The translations under genes were made by a program, and so were the position numbers. Below are positions 52,131 to 64,000 of a stretch of 64,000 bases of DNA, piece by piece (positions within the stretch are counted from its first letter, which is position 1; every line of letters begins with the position of its first letter). Origin of the DNA: Torreya grandis (lineage: Eukaryota > Streptophyta > Pinopsida > Cupressales > Taxaceae). Below the pieces are notes generated by a model, which made no database searches, was not told the DNA's origin, and saw only the letters and a list, made by a program, of their open reading frames with translations. The stretch covers positions 736,001 to 800,000 of the forward strand of contig JARHVA010003637.1 in assembly GCA_037957365.1 (NCBI GenBank). Direction: 5' to 3'.

Positions 52131-54930
52131 ATTCTTTCATGTGATCAATTTTAACTTTGACCTTTAGCTTCATGTTAGGAATTAGGTGGTATGGTATTTT
52201 ATTAATCGACCATGCACACTACTTTAGTTCAATGTGAATTTACCCTAGGGATGGATCTACACCTTTGACTTCTATAAACTTTATAGGGAAGACAACTTGA
52301 CTTTTGAGATGACTACTTGAGTCCAATAATCCCCAATGTGTGTCAATTTTAGATCATCCTTTATGCTAATGTTTCCAATTTATTCCTTTAGAAGTTCTTG
52401 ATGCATATTGCATTATTAAATAATTTAATATCTTAGTATTCATTTTCCTTCCGTATTTAGTACATTAATGTGTTAGAGTATATCCTCTTCAATTTGTCTT
52501 GAGATCAGCTCCACTAACTTTTGAACTTCTATTTTTGGTTCAAATAAGTCTGTGAAATCTATATCTTCAATTTTTTAGTCTGATGTTGACTCATCTTATT
52601 CTTATATTATATGATATGGTTTCATTATGCTATGTTCTTTAATTTTATCCTCTTGGTAGGTTTTTGAGGCATTGTTCAAGTTACAAGCTTAATTGTATTA
52701 TGATTCAAAATCCATCAAGTTATCTATGTCTTCAATCATTCGATGGGATAGAAACACTTTAATTTTTATAGTTCCTAATGTTATATTAGGTTATCACTCT
52801 TAAATATGATTTTTTTTATGAAATAATTTTGAACATATGTCTAGTGCTTCATTTCCCTAAGACACTCTTGATATATATACTAGGTAGTTAGAAAAACAAC
52901 TATGGTATACGTAAAATAATATACCCAATATTTAGGTTCCACTCCCTATGAATTCCAAACTTCAATGCACCTAAACATGTAGAGATCTAGATAACCCACT
53001 TATGGAAAGATTTGTGAATCCCATCTCACCCCTCTGGAAATTAAAACTATGCAATAATCATTTTGTGTACTTCTTCCTAGTATATATTCTCATCCTAATG
53101 TACTGACCACTAGTTCATAGTGATTCCTTTATCACATAGTTGAGTGTTTTAACCCTTTGATTAATATCTATCACATACTACTAAAATAATATAATGAATT
53201 ATTTGATGTCATTAGTTGTAAATTAATGATGTATTTGATGTTTAGTTAAAAAGACCATATGTAAAGGTATTATTTCATGGTCCCCTTTTAACTAACTAAA
53301 CATATGAGTATCTAAATCATCATTGATTGAAGACATTTTATCCTAAGGTAACATACCTTCTAGCATAGGATCAATATATTACTTATCTATGTAACCTATT
53401 TTATATACAAAATCTACTTTAGAATGGGTGGGAGTTATTATCAACATAGATTACATGTCATTCCTATCTAGTTGGAGCAAATTTATATGGTTCAACATTT
53501 GCTTTTATGTTAGTTATGCAATCCCATATGGTAGTTGTTCATTTCTCAAAGGTTAGAGTGAATTTTTGGATTTATGGCACAAAATTTTGCATTCCATACC
53601 TTAAAGTTACTATGGTTCTTTCTATGCATTACCTTTCATCCAACTATTCCTTGTAAGACAATATGGAGAGTTTGGTTCTTTGGGGATTATGTATGGTTTG
53701 GCTGCATCTTTGTTCAATGGGATTATAATGAACTTGTCATCTTGGTGAGAATCTAGTTGGTCTAGGACCATATTGATTATCATCTAGCCATCATAGGCCC
53801 ATTTCTTTCCAATTAGTGTAAGGTAATGTATAGTCATTATCTTCATGTCGATGACTTCAAAATATCATCATAGACTGAAGTCTACAATTTTGATCTCCAC
53901 ATCTTCTAAGCTTACAATGGGTTTGACTCACATGTAAAATGAAAGGATGAGTGTGACTAGACTATAGTCCAATGGCTTCCCATGTTGACCTAAGAATCAT
54001 ATTTACTATGTTGTCAATTTCAAAGACTACATTAGGTATTTCATACACTGTTATCTCTATGTCCATCCTTATATATATGTTCCATGACTTCTTCATTTTT
54101 ACACACCACACTAGTTTATCCATATTTTATTATCCTTTCTATGTACATTATAATAAATTATGGAGTAAGTTAGAGATGTACTATGATATATCCTCATTTT
54201 ATAGGGTACTCAATAGTTTGAGTGAATCTATTAACATAGTCACAACTCCCTCTTAGCACATAATGAACACTATTTTATCCATATATCTAGACATCAATGG
54301 TGGAATAATTAGTCTATGTATTTCCTTATTATTATAAGTTTTTAGAATCTACATAGTTTCCTTCACTAAGCCTTTCTTAGTAGTAGGTTTAGGATACTTA
54401 TCTTCACGAACCTTATTTATGCCATGGTCCTATGACATTTTGATAGGTAATAGTACTTGATATTCATGATATCTTTGCATTACTACACACGTAATAACAT
54501 CTTATTGAGGATCCACATTGATTATGTTAACATTTTGCAATATTTTGTCTATGTTATTTCTCCAAGACTAGACAATCTTTACTGCCATAATTATATAACA
54601 TATAATAATAAGTGAAATAGGATTTCTATTAAGGATTTAAGGGACAATTCCTCTATGCATGGTTATATTCTTTGCATAGATAATGTAGAATAGGTTGTCT
54701 TTGACAACCATTTCACCTTCCTCTTTGCATACCTCCTCAATATCCTCCCCTATATCTACCTCTTCCTCTATTAGCTTGAAATCCCTAATTATAGTATTCT
54801 TTCGATCTAAAATCTATAAGATTTGATTGGGAATTCCATGGTTGAGTTTTTTTTTACACTTGCATATCCACCATATTGGTGTTATGATGATTATGATGCC
54901 CACATAGGATATTGTGATTATTAAATCATT
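52131..54930 (-). pseudogene. Protease and linker region of element G, poorly preserved
   Basis: By position, between gag and RT on the - strand, this is protease plus linker. A segment near 54070-53960 (ITVYEIPNVVFEIDNIVNMI) is followed by a W-E-A-I stretch. It vaguely recalls the protease end block but lacks a clear D-T-G or RPWIH. I therefore do not mark an active site. The + strand frames at 53574 and 53972 are antisense noise. Confidence 0.4.
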
Positions 54931-55881
54931 TGATTATAAGTATTCAAATTCTTGATAGGAGGTATATAATTTTATACAAGTTGATTCTGACTAAAAAAAT
55001 TTATAGGCTGATAAACTTGTATCTTTGGTGCCCAAGGTGCAACATCAGGGTTGGTACCTTGTCTATTGGCATCAGTAATTGGATCAATTTGATATGCAAG
55101 AGTTATTTGATGACCAATGATGGCAAAAAAAAATTTAGTAATGTCTTCTTTTAGTTAAAGGGGTTTGTAGTTTTTTCATCATGATTATGAGATTTGTATA
55201 AGTTACAATATAATGTATGTGGATTCTTTATGTACTAATATAAAATATGACATTGACACCTCACATGTCCCATAATTCTACATATTTCATAAAAATCCAT
55301 TTTAACTCTAGGACACTCATTTCTATGGTGTCCTTCTTTGAGTACTCTCTGTAATAGAGACCAAATCTTAGACTTTATGTTGCATCTTATTAGTGTTATA
55401 ATCTTTTTATAACAATTTGCATCTTATTTTACATTTAGAAACTAGGAGTTAAAGCTTTTTCATAATATTCAATCCGTGTTACATAGATCACATTTTTCCT
55501 TACCTCTACTTTTATAGGATACTATATTTGTAATATGATAAACCTTATCCTTGGTCATAAGCCTCCTACAAACTAGGTAACATTATCCTTGTCTTCCAAG
55601 ACAAATTTAACTTTGTTCATTATGTCAATAAATTTATGATCATACTCATTAGCATTTTCTTTTACGCTGTCTAATTTATTTGATGTCTTGGATAGTCTAG
55701 CTAGAACTTCTCTTTATTTTGAACTCTGTGATAAGCCAATTCTTCACATCATATAGAATTTCTATGTTTGTGTATTTGTGAAATATAAATTTTATGGTTC
55801 ATATTGATAAATTACCAGTCAATTCACATTTCTTTACTACCTCATTAGTGACTCCTTTGGCTTGCCACTTCATATCACAAG
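54930..55881 (-). pseudogene. Gag remnant, left copy (element G)
   Basis: On the - strand the reading enters at 55879 with CDMKWQAKGVTNEVVKKCEL, then ILYDVKNWLITEFKIK, and after a shift LSKTSNKLDSVKENANEYDH, KFIDIMNKVKFVLEDKDNV and FVGGL, the usual helical Gag core. Zinc knuckle sequence lies at about 55345-55255: EGHHRNECPRVKMDFYEICR followed by IMGHVRCQCH, i.e. two CCHC-like units. The front of gag is missing here because element H begins at 55882; an overlapping copy continues at 60150. Confidence 0.72.
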
Positions 55882-57737
55882 TGTTACATCCCAATTTCTC
55901 TCTAAGATAAATAACTTGTTTATGCCATGGATTATTATGGTTGACTAGTTTATTAATTAATATTTGATTAAGCTTGATGACTTATGTTGATTATGGGACA
56001 ATTTGTGTTGATTAATTTATATGACTAGATGCTTTGAGTTAGTGATAATTTTATATTTTTTACTTTGTGATCACATTTGATTAGTTATAAAACATTATTT
56101 TATGGATATAACGATGTTTCAAGGTAACTACCTTCATTGTCATGAGGTGGATGAAAGATAGATTATTCCCTCAAATTGTGATAGAGGGAGAGAATCATTA
56201 GAGAGGGTGGTTAGATGGAGACATTAGAGGATGATAGAGAATGAATCCAAAAACCCTTGCATACACCAAATTTATAGTTGATAATTATATTATTTGATAG
56301 ATAGTTATAGTATGCTTAGTTTTATGTTTAAATGAATGTTATGTTCTTTTATGATTTCATTAAATTTAGCTGTTATTAATGATAATGCTATTTATTTAGG
56401 TGATTTTTCAAATTTAGTGATCATGCGCACTTTGTCTTTTTTGACGTAATTGTTTGGTTGAATAAGTGAAATTGTTTATGTTATGTTTACCTTATTAACT
56501 TATTTGGAATCACTATGTAGTGTAATGTTTTGATGTCATGTAGGAATTAAAAAGGTATAGATGGATTTCATTATTATTTATCTAAATGATATAGATAATA
56601 ATAATTAAATATTATTATTATGATATTATATTATAATTTTAATAGATAAATAACATAGTTTTATATGTCATTATAAGAGATTAAATGCATTAAAAATCAT
56701 GTGTTGTAAAGTGTTTTTTGGTTGACATGGTAATGTAAAATATGCTTTTTGAATACATTAGAACCCATTTAATTTATAAGTTAGTCAAATGGTTAGCTTA
56801 ACATCGAAGGATGAATCAACTAAGTTGATGGATATTACATGGCATGGCATAAAGGTTTTATTGTTGTTTATTTATTTTAAAATAAATGAGGAAGAAGCTT
56901 AAGTAAAATGGCATGAAATTATTTTAATGATTATATTATGATTATTTTAATTAATGTAAAGGAAGTTTTGAGTGATTAGGGTTACTAACTAATCATTGAT
57001 TTTGAGTTAAGCATCATTTAGGAAATCATGGAGTTTTTACTAGGTATTTGCATGGTAGCAAATGAAATAATATAGGTAGTTTTCTTGATCCATTTTTACA
57101 TGGATTTATCAGCTACTTAAATTGTCCTAAATGGTGGTGAGGAGGTTTATGGAAAAAGGATAATAGGAAAATAATATGGGTTGTGAATTACATGACTCAT
57201 GGCACACAAAGAAGAGGAGATAGAAAGAGAAGAAGGTGGTGAACAAGTGTAACGAGAAGGACTTTGTTCAGATTTCTTTGGCATACATAAATTTAACAAG
57301 TAGGTTCTATAATTAAATTCTTATGTGTAATTTGAATGGGTTTTTTTTGGGTTACTGAGTTTATTTGTTTGAATATTATAATAATTGGGTTATATGTGGA
57401 ACCCTATAGAAGGCTCAGACTCCACATAACCTCACATTCAACTTAGGGTAACGTAAGTATTTTTAGGTAAATCCATATAAATGTTATTACTGTATAGGCC
57501 TCTATGAATTATTAAACTCCTCACTAATTTATAAAAACCTTATTCATATTAGGAAGCAATAATTGTTATATATATACACAATGGTTCAAGCTTATATATT
57601 TGAGTTAGTTTATATATATTCATTTTCATATTTATAATATGGCTAGTAAATTAGGACAAATATTTGGTTTGACTGTATATACACCTTTTTGGACTCTAGA
57701 TATGAATAATGAATTTCATTATACAAAAATGTGTTTA

Positions 57738-57739
<2 letters not shown>

Positions 57740-57787
<48 letters not shown>
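57740..57787. repeat. (AT)24 microsatellite in LTR H
   Basis: A 48-base pure AT run in the middle of the LTR, followed by further imperfect TA-rich sequence to about 57870. Confidence 0.97.
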
Positions 57788-57789
<2 letters not shown>

Positions 57790-58051
57790 TATATATATGG
57801 ATAACACTATTGAGATATATATACATATACCTATATATATTTGTATATATAAATAGATATATAAACATATACCTGTAACTTGTTTTTAAAGGTTTTAAAG
57901 GGTGACTGTGTAGGTATACATTTATATATAACCTTGTATTTGAAACTATCAAAATTTAATAGGTGACAATATGTAATAAATTTTGATGTTATCTTTATAA
58001 GCGAATTAAAAGTTTGGGTTTAGTTTGGGTTATGTTATTTTTATAGTTGAA

Positions 58052-58053
<2 letters not shown>

Positions 58054-58136
<83 letters not shown>

Positions 58137-58150
58137 TGTATGTATATGTA
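58054..58150. repeat. AT and TATG microsatellite in LTR H
   Basis: About 42 bases of AT repeat, then a compound TATG repeat. The partial 5' LTR of element B loses similarity to this LTR at about the same place. Confidence 0.96.
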
Positions 58151-59640
58151 GGAAGTATAAATTATAGTCATGATTATAAACCCTTGTATTTTGCATACTT
58201 GTTTATATATAAAAATTGGGGAACTTTTGGTTTATTCTATTATGTACCAGGGATAGGTTGATGATAAAATGACCATAAATGCACACTTAGCCTTATGCAT
58301 GGTTATTACTTGATTTTTTTAAATTGATATGGCTGAATTAAGTTTCAAACTATGTTTGTACTATATATGGATTACACAAAAATTATATGTGACTACGTAT
58401 TGTGTCATTGAAATTATATTGAATTATAGATGTATTTTGCTCAGTCAATAAAGGGATTGATACATAGGTACAAATTATATAATTTCATAAGTATATTTAG
58501 TAAATATGTGTTGTTTTTTGATTAAAATTGATTGTGCATAAATATTTTGAACTTAAACTAAATTTTAGTTTGAATTGGTAACCCGATTGGGTATATTTGG
58601 TTGAGTGTTTAAATTTGGTTGAAGTATGAATTTTAAATTGATTATGTTAATATGTTTGATTTAAAAATGAATTTGGTAAAATAATAATGTTTATGAAATC
58701 TATATGTTTCATAAAAATAATTATATGAGTTTTATTTCATTTATGAAAAATTTATGGGACTATTTCATAAGATGGATATATATACATTAAGTATAAAAAA
58801 TACTCTAAGATATTCGGCAATGTATGTCATTTTAGGAGTATTTTGCATACAAAATGGTAGTTGTTTGGTATTATATATATAATTAAAGATTTGAAAAAAT
58901 ATATAAATTACTAAAGCATACAATAGGTAGTTGTATTAAATCAAGTTTGATTATACCAATTATATATACGTATATTTTATATGCTCATCTATGTTATGCA
59001 TTATTAACATGTGGTGTAGAATGATTTTTATAAATGTTATTAGAATAAAAATAGTAATTGATGCTTGTTTATATTTTTTTAAGCATAAAATCATTAGAAT
59101 ATTATATTTATAAGTTAAGTATAAAACATGGTATGTTTCAGATTGGCTATTGTTATATGTGGAATATGAAAATTTTATTTAGCCAGGGTTATAATATTAT
59201 TTCATGGATAAATAATATTATAAGTTGCTTAATGGTTAAATCAACTAGTAGTATAGATAATCATTACCCTGATGGTATTTTATATTAAGGACTATTTTTG
59301 AATTATATTTACTATTTTTAATAAACTAGATGCTTGGATTCAATTCAATTTATTTAAAGTAATAAATGAATGTGTGTGACATTTCTATACTTTGATTAAT
59401 TTTTATTAGCTAAAGTGAAATATTATGATTGAATCTATTAATTTTTATACTATTATTTATTTTACCAAATATCGCATTCATGGCCCTAATTAAGTAGTGG
59501 ATGGATTCCACTAGCTTAATTATCACTATCAATGCAAGATAAGGTGTAATATCATCAAGTGGTGTGTATGAATTTGACTAATCCTAGAGATCATTTATTA
59601 TTGAAAATATTCTGGTAAACCTAGTGGATTTGTTACATTC

Positions 59641-59652
59641 TGGTATCCAAGA
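59641..59652 (+). promoter_or_regulatory. Primer binding site of element H
   Basis: TGGTATCCAAGA lies three bases after the LTR end. Downstream CTCAAACTCTAGGACTTAATGTGTCTGCTAA matches the same place in element B (21301-21335, -) nearly base for base, showing that both belong to one family. Confidence 0.8.
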
Positions 59653-59722
59653 TGAGGCTCAAACTCTAGGACTTAATGTGTCTGCTAATGAAAAATTATT
59701 CTCTTGATAACTAAGAAGGATA

Positions 59723-60149
59723 ATGGTGTAAACTAGACTAGGAGGTGAGGGTACTTAGAATGCTAAACCCCCTATTGATCCAAATTATTTTGTCATTGAG
59801 TAAGACACAAAGTTGGACCAAATCTTTAGAACCATTCAAGAGACTAGGGAATGAATCGTGGCCCTAGAATAGGAAATGGATGGCCATGAAGAGGATAATG
59901 CTAAAAAAGAACATGAAGAGCATACTAATGACTAGGAACATATTAAATATCATAGGTATGAGGATGTGCCATAATATGTGAGAGCTCAAGTAGATGCAAA
60001 GTTAGCACATGACATGAAAAAGGTGAATCCATCTAAGTTTGATGGAAATATATTAGGGGATGGACATGAAGCATGGATAATATAAATGTAGAAGTATTTT
60101 GAGATTTGAAATTATTCCAAAGTCAAAAAATTAGTTTGGGGAGATTCAA
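59723..60149 (+). pseudogene. Gag N-terminal remnant (element H)
   Basis: The frame starts MV-x-TRLGGEGT and continues IDPNYFVIE, KLDQIFRTIQETRE, EEDNAKKEHEEHTND, VRAQVDAKLAHDMKKVNPSK, FDGNILGDGHEAWII, KYFEI-x-NYSKV and VWG. It is the same Gag as in element B (21267-20880, -). TAG or TAA codons replace Gln, Trp or Glu at several places. It ends abruptly near 60149, where sequence of the gag of element G begins on the other strand. The 63-codon frame at 60106-60297 spans this junction and is not a gene. Confidence 0.85.
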
Positions 60150-61860
60150 ATTTATTCATTATTTTATAAAATCTATGGTTGTAGTCATTAACAGTCTCTT
60201 TTACTCATTTCCAAATTTTTATGAGGTCTTGAATAGTTTGGCTAGAGCTTATCTTTGTTTTGAAATCTATGATAAGAAAATTATTCACATCCGATAGAAT
60301 TTATAGGTTTGTGTCTTTCCAAAACATAAATTATAATGCTCATCTTGATAAAGCACTAGTCAAGTCACATTTCTTTACTGCCTCATCAATGACTCCTTTG
60401 GCTTACCACTTCATATCATAAGTCTATAGGTATCATTTATGTTCCACAAACCCATCATACTATATGAGATGGATAAAGGAACCCAATTGCAATGCCATAT
60501 TTTTATTTTGCACAATTGTGAATTTCTATGGTTGGATTAGAAGTGACTACAAAATAATAGGACTCATTAGTGCTATCGATGTTACTTTAAGCAGGTACTT
60601 CACTATCTATTGTATCTAATTTGGATTTGATGATGAAGTGTCTAAATTATTCTCTTATTTTTCTTCTTTTATAATTTTTATTTTTGCAATCCACTCATTA
60701 AGATATTCCATATTATCCAGATCAATCTAATTTAATGCTAAGGCTTTGATGCCTCTCTTTTATTTGCTTGTGAACCTTTGCGCTACCTAGTTCTATGTTT
60801 TCTCTAAAACTTTCCTTTTTAGTTATGGACTTATTTAGTCACTATTCCTCATCACTCATCATACTACAAAAGTTATATAATACTCTTACATGCATTTATA
60901 GGGTGAATAACCATTACCTTGATTCTCATCTTTTTAGGAGATTCAACCTATGCTTTGACAATTATGAATTTCTCTCTAGTCCTTAAGTGATAGATCCAAT
61001 TCCTCAATATGGAATATTTATCTATATATATACAATGTATGACTACTGACAACTTGATCTACCTATACACTACTAGATTCATGATGTCTTCTTTCCTTGA
61101 TTCTTTTCTTCTCTCTTATACTAATTTGGGGCCCAATTTCCTTGCTTCTTCCTTCATCTCACTCTACTTCTCTTTATTAATCCTTAATATTTTATCCTAA
61201 TTTATTGCTTCAATGACTCCTTTTCATAGGTATATAATCATTCCTTAGGATATTTCACCTTTATTGTTTCCACAATTCTCATTCTAATTATAAAGTCTTA
61301 TTTTTTTCTAGCTCTTATTGACCCTCAATTTTCACCTTTGATTCAATCTCTTTAGACATTTTATTTCACCATTCACTCATCTATCACACACATCCACATG
61401 GTGCCCAAAGTGACTACTAAATTTTAAATGGATCATATACAATTATTGTTTACAAATCCAACATCCTAACTAGTGTAAGGAGTTTATATAAAAAAATCCC
61501 TCTTACCCCTCACAAAAATAAAATATGTTCCACTTTAGATGCTATGTAGCCTTGTAATAAGAAATCTATAATATAATTATTAATTGTTGTGGCTAAATAG
61601 TGATTTATCACATGAGTCCATCTATTATCTAGTATCTAAATATATTCTATTTTATCTTTAGTCTATATAATGTCAATAGTTGGTCTAGATCTAGAACAAT
61701 GATATTCTATACAAGCTAACCAATTAGCTAATAGTTCCAATAGTTCACACTAAAATATTTCATATATTTCAATGTAAAAAATTTCTTATATAATATATCA
61801 TTCAAATATCCTAGCTTTTTGTGCTTATTTTTTTGTGAATTCTATGATTTTTGGGTTTAA
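60150..61860 (-). pseudogene. Gag remnant, right copy (element G)
   Basis: On the - strand the front of Gag is readable: a charged opening after about 61360 (MSKEIESKVKIEG), further helical charged sequence, DNMEYLNEWIAKIKIIKEEK near 60720-60650, then MALQLGSFIHLI, and AKGVIDEAVKKCDLT, DFKTKISSSQTIQDLIKIWK and VKETVNDYNHRFYKI (60420-60150). The last 270 bp repeat the content of 55614-55881 with about 15-20 percent difference. Frames on the + strand in this stretch are antisense. This Gag would have formed the particle of element G. Confidence 0.68.
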
Positions 61861-61864
61861 CCAA
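61853..61864 (-). promoter_or_regulatory. Primer-binding-site-like motif of element G
   Basis: On the - strand TTGGTTAAACCC directly follows the LTR end GTGTAACA. It resembles the motif after LTR E (TTGGTGAAACCAG). The tRNA is not identified. Confidence 0.5.
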
Positions 61865-62448
61865 TGTTACACTTCTCTTTAGCTAGGACAAAATTATAGC
61901 ATGCCTAAAAATAGTGAGTTTCACACTCATTACACCATTATTAGTAGAATTTCATGAGATTACTTATAATATACTAATTATGTGAATAGCCTAAAACTCA
62001 TAAAAAGGAGAGCGAAGATAGATTTTGATATTAATAATATAATAAAGAAGGTTTATGTAGAGACTCAGATATATATAATCTATTGATTACAACTAATATT
62101 ACCTAAATCAGATATCTACTTTTAAATAAAACTATAATAGAAAACATATTGAAATCATAACTCTTCATAAAACACAAATACCCAAAAAATATATATTAAT
62201 TTATTTATGGAACAATGCTTAGATACAACCTATCCATTTATTACTTGCACTTCACACATTACAATAAGAACCTTGATTACAAACATATTCTAGAATAAAT
62301 CTTACATGACAAGTGAGATAATCTCTATACAAGAATAACATCATGAATTACTATGATCAACAACATAATAACCACAACAACAAAAAATTCTTCCAATCCA
62401 ACTAGGGTTACCTTGTAATATCTTTATATTTATTTTTAACCTTAAATT
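61865..62448 (-). repeat. 5' LTR of element G, truncated
   Basis: It pairs with the LTR at 43890 over about 580 bp (see that entry), starting TGTTACACTTCTC on the + strand and breaking off at 62448, where a copia-type LTR begins. Confidence 0.78.
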
Positions 62449-64000
62449 TTTTGGAAGCAAAACCATTGGGGGGTGAATCAGTGTACAAATGTTTACTTTT
62501 AATTCCTCTTATCATTCATCAAACAATCAAACTACTCTAGAAATATAAAAATGCATAATCAATCATCCATATGATCATGAAGCAATAACATAACACAATA
62601 AATATGTGCTAAACCTTCATGGGTAGTAAAACCCACTAAAACACCACTTGTAATATTATCCTATAAATAATAATTTAACATTTAATGAGGTATTAACCCC
62701 ATAAGGAGCTTCAACCCCTACCTAGTCAAGCACCAATTCAAGTAATCTTTAGCAAGATCCAAATTGGAAGGAGGATCCAAAACCCTAGTGAATTGGGACA
62801 AAACCAACCACTTCAAGGAAACTTATTCAAGCTCTAATCTGCAAGGAAATTCCCATTCCCTCTTTACTAAGTACCAACTCAACCACCATAAATATGATCA
62901 CCTCAAGACACCTTATTGCTCAACTAATGGATGATGACATTTTCTTCATCTCTATTATCTTATCTATCTAAATTCCACTCTCTATCATACAAATATAACA
63001 CACTTGTGATTAATATATGATAGTCTCTCAATAGGCCATTAACATATTCAACTTCTCTCAATCTTCAACCTCTTTTAAACATCCTTCTAGACTCACTCAC
63101 TCCATATTCCTCTTACTAGACTCATTAGGTCAATTAAACTTGCCAATCACACTCATATTTCCTATTATATGTTCATTTATGATCCTCTAATCCATATTAT
63201 AGTCTTCATGACCTACTTCTGATCCCCCAAGATCTTTTTTCTTCACTTATATTCTCATCTCCTTGTCAAAAGAGGCCTATTATGCCTTGTATTTATACCA
63301 ATCACTTGATATTACCCATATTGGTTAGATAAGAGCCTTTATAAACTTATATTACCATTATAATGGGTCATAAAACATGTTTAAAAATTTAAAATACCAC
63401 CACATATTTTGGTAATTACTCACAAGGAACAAAACCACTGTTAGGCCTAAATAATACCTAATGCAATGAGGTCTGTCTCAACCACACATTACACTTGGAT
63501 AATTTAGGAACATATTTAGCTGATAAAAATTCATGAAAAAAATAAAATACACCTTAAATATAACTCTTATAGTCTCACCTTGGGTCTAAACCACCTTTTC
63601 TTCCAAAACACTCCTTGAACCACACCATTAAGCCTACTTGTCATTAGGCCTTTACATACAAAAAGTTTGACTTGAATATCTAAATCATATGACCATGTCC
63701 TTAAAATAAATTTATAGAACATTAATGAAAAAATTATAATTACCATGTCCATTTGAAATCACTAAATATGTAAAAATACCTCAAATACACTCTTGCAACA
63801 TGACCACTTAAAACTGTCAAACACTGCCAATGTACAATGAAGAATATTTGACTCCTAACATCTACATATGTGCTTTAAAAACTCAAAATGCATGAATTAT
63901 ATACTATTTAATATTTATATAAATATCATAGTATTTTTATTATTCCAAACTTTTCAAGATGACATAGGAACATCAAACTCACTACCCTATATAAAATTAC
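62449..64000 (-). mobile_element. Copia-type LTR in reverse orientation (element I), running out of the window
   Basis: The + strand TTGGAAGCAAAACCATTGGGGGGTGAATCA is close to the reverse complement of the LTR end of element C (17815 backwards: TATTAGAAGCAAAATCACTAAGGGGGGTGAATCATG). Further on, AAACCCACT, the TAACCCCATAAGG region and TAGTCAAGCACCAATTCAAGTAATCTTTAG match the LTR of C in the same order. It is a related, not identical, family. Beyond about 62800 the similarity is weaker. The 61-codon frame at 63567-63752 (-) is not supported. Confidence 0.72.

Larger units (their letters stand above)
55882..59637 (+). mobile_element. Complete LTR of a chromovirus (element H)
   Basis: A 3756-bp LTR starts TGTTACATCCCAATTTC and ends GGATTTGTTACA, directly before a primer site. 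Its start matches the LTR start of element B (TGTCACATCTCAATTTC at 6016, -) and its end matches the LTR end of B (TGTAACAACCCC at 21353). It therefore shows what a full LTR of this family looks like. Two AT-rich microsatellites lie in its middle. No coding content; the frames at 57719 (-) and 59058 (+) are chance or repeat-derived. Confidence 0.85.

Noticed and set aside
57719..57952. 77-codon frame on the - strand with Tyr-Ile repeats.
   Set aside because: Most of it is the AT microsatellite in LTR H.

Overview
The window looks like plant nuclear DNA made of nested, decayed LTR retrotransposons. It is AT-rich, CpG is scarce outside one microsatellite, and none of the recognisable reading frames is intact. 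All identifiable protein homology belongs to Ty3/gypsy and Ty1/copia retroelements. The size of the elements, the depth of nesting and LTR pairs that match at only about four positions in five (judged by eye) suggest a large, slowly turning-over genome, for example a gymnosperm or a large-genome monocot. The species cannot be named from this sequence. No host gene, tRNA, rRNA or CRISPR array was found.

Layout. Element A (1-4229, + strand) is the pol end of a chromodomain Ty3/gypsy element (RT, RNase H, integrase, chromodomain, polypurine tract, partial LTR). A 67-base purine-pyrimidine alternating GT/GC tract (4230-4296) separates its LTR from the LTR of element B, a second chromodomain Ty3/gypsy element on the - strand (about 4297-23180). 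The integrase of B is split by element C, a complete 10.3-kb Ty1/copia element (7478-17815, + strand) with a GTATG target duplication, 2.5-2.7-kb LTRs, an initiator-Met-type primer site, and gag, protease, RT and RNase H, but with its integrase core deleted.

At 23.2-25.85 kb nothing is recognised. A possible + strand LTR (E, 25853-32667) is interrupted by element D (27090-31388, - strand), a short LTR element with TTATA target duplications. Its only recognisable coding part is a Gag-like frame that combines a coiled-coil-like start, a G-patch and a zinc knuckle. Element F (about 33024-42570, - strand) is a Tat-like Ty3/gypsy element with both LTRs and protease, RT, RNase H and integrase, but with little room for gag.

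Element G (about 43890-62448, - strand) is a large non-chromodomain Ty3/gypsy element. Behind its integrase lies an extra, unrecognised ORF of up to 3.8 kb (about 48886-45050), the most unusual coding region here. Its gag is interrupted by H, a + strand chromovirus fragment (3.76-kb LTR plus the start of gag, 55882-60149), and about 270 bp of the gag of G are present on both sides of H. Its right LTR is cut at 62449 by a - strand copia-type LTR (I) that runs out of the window.

The retroelements form a nested series: C lies in B, D lies in E, and I cuts G. Many internal stops fall where family alignments expect Trp, Gln or Arg, as expected from cytosine deamination in methylated repeats. Family comparisons were made from memory of conserved motifs, not from a database search, and edges given as 'about' are by-eye estimates.
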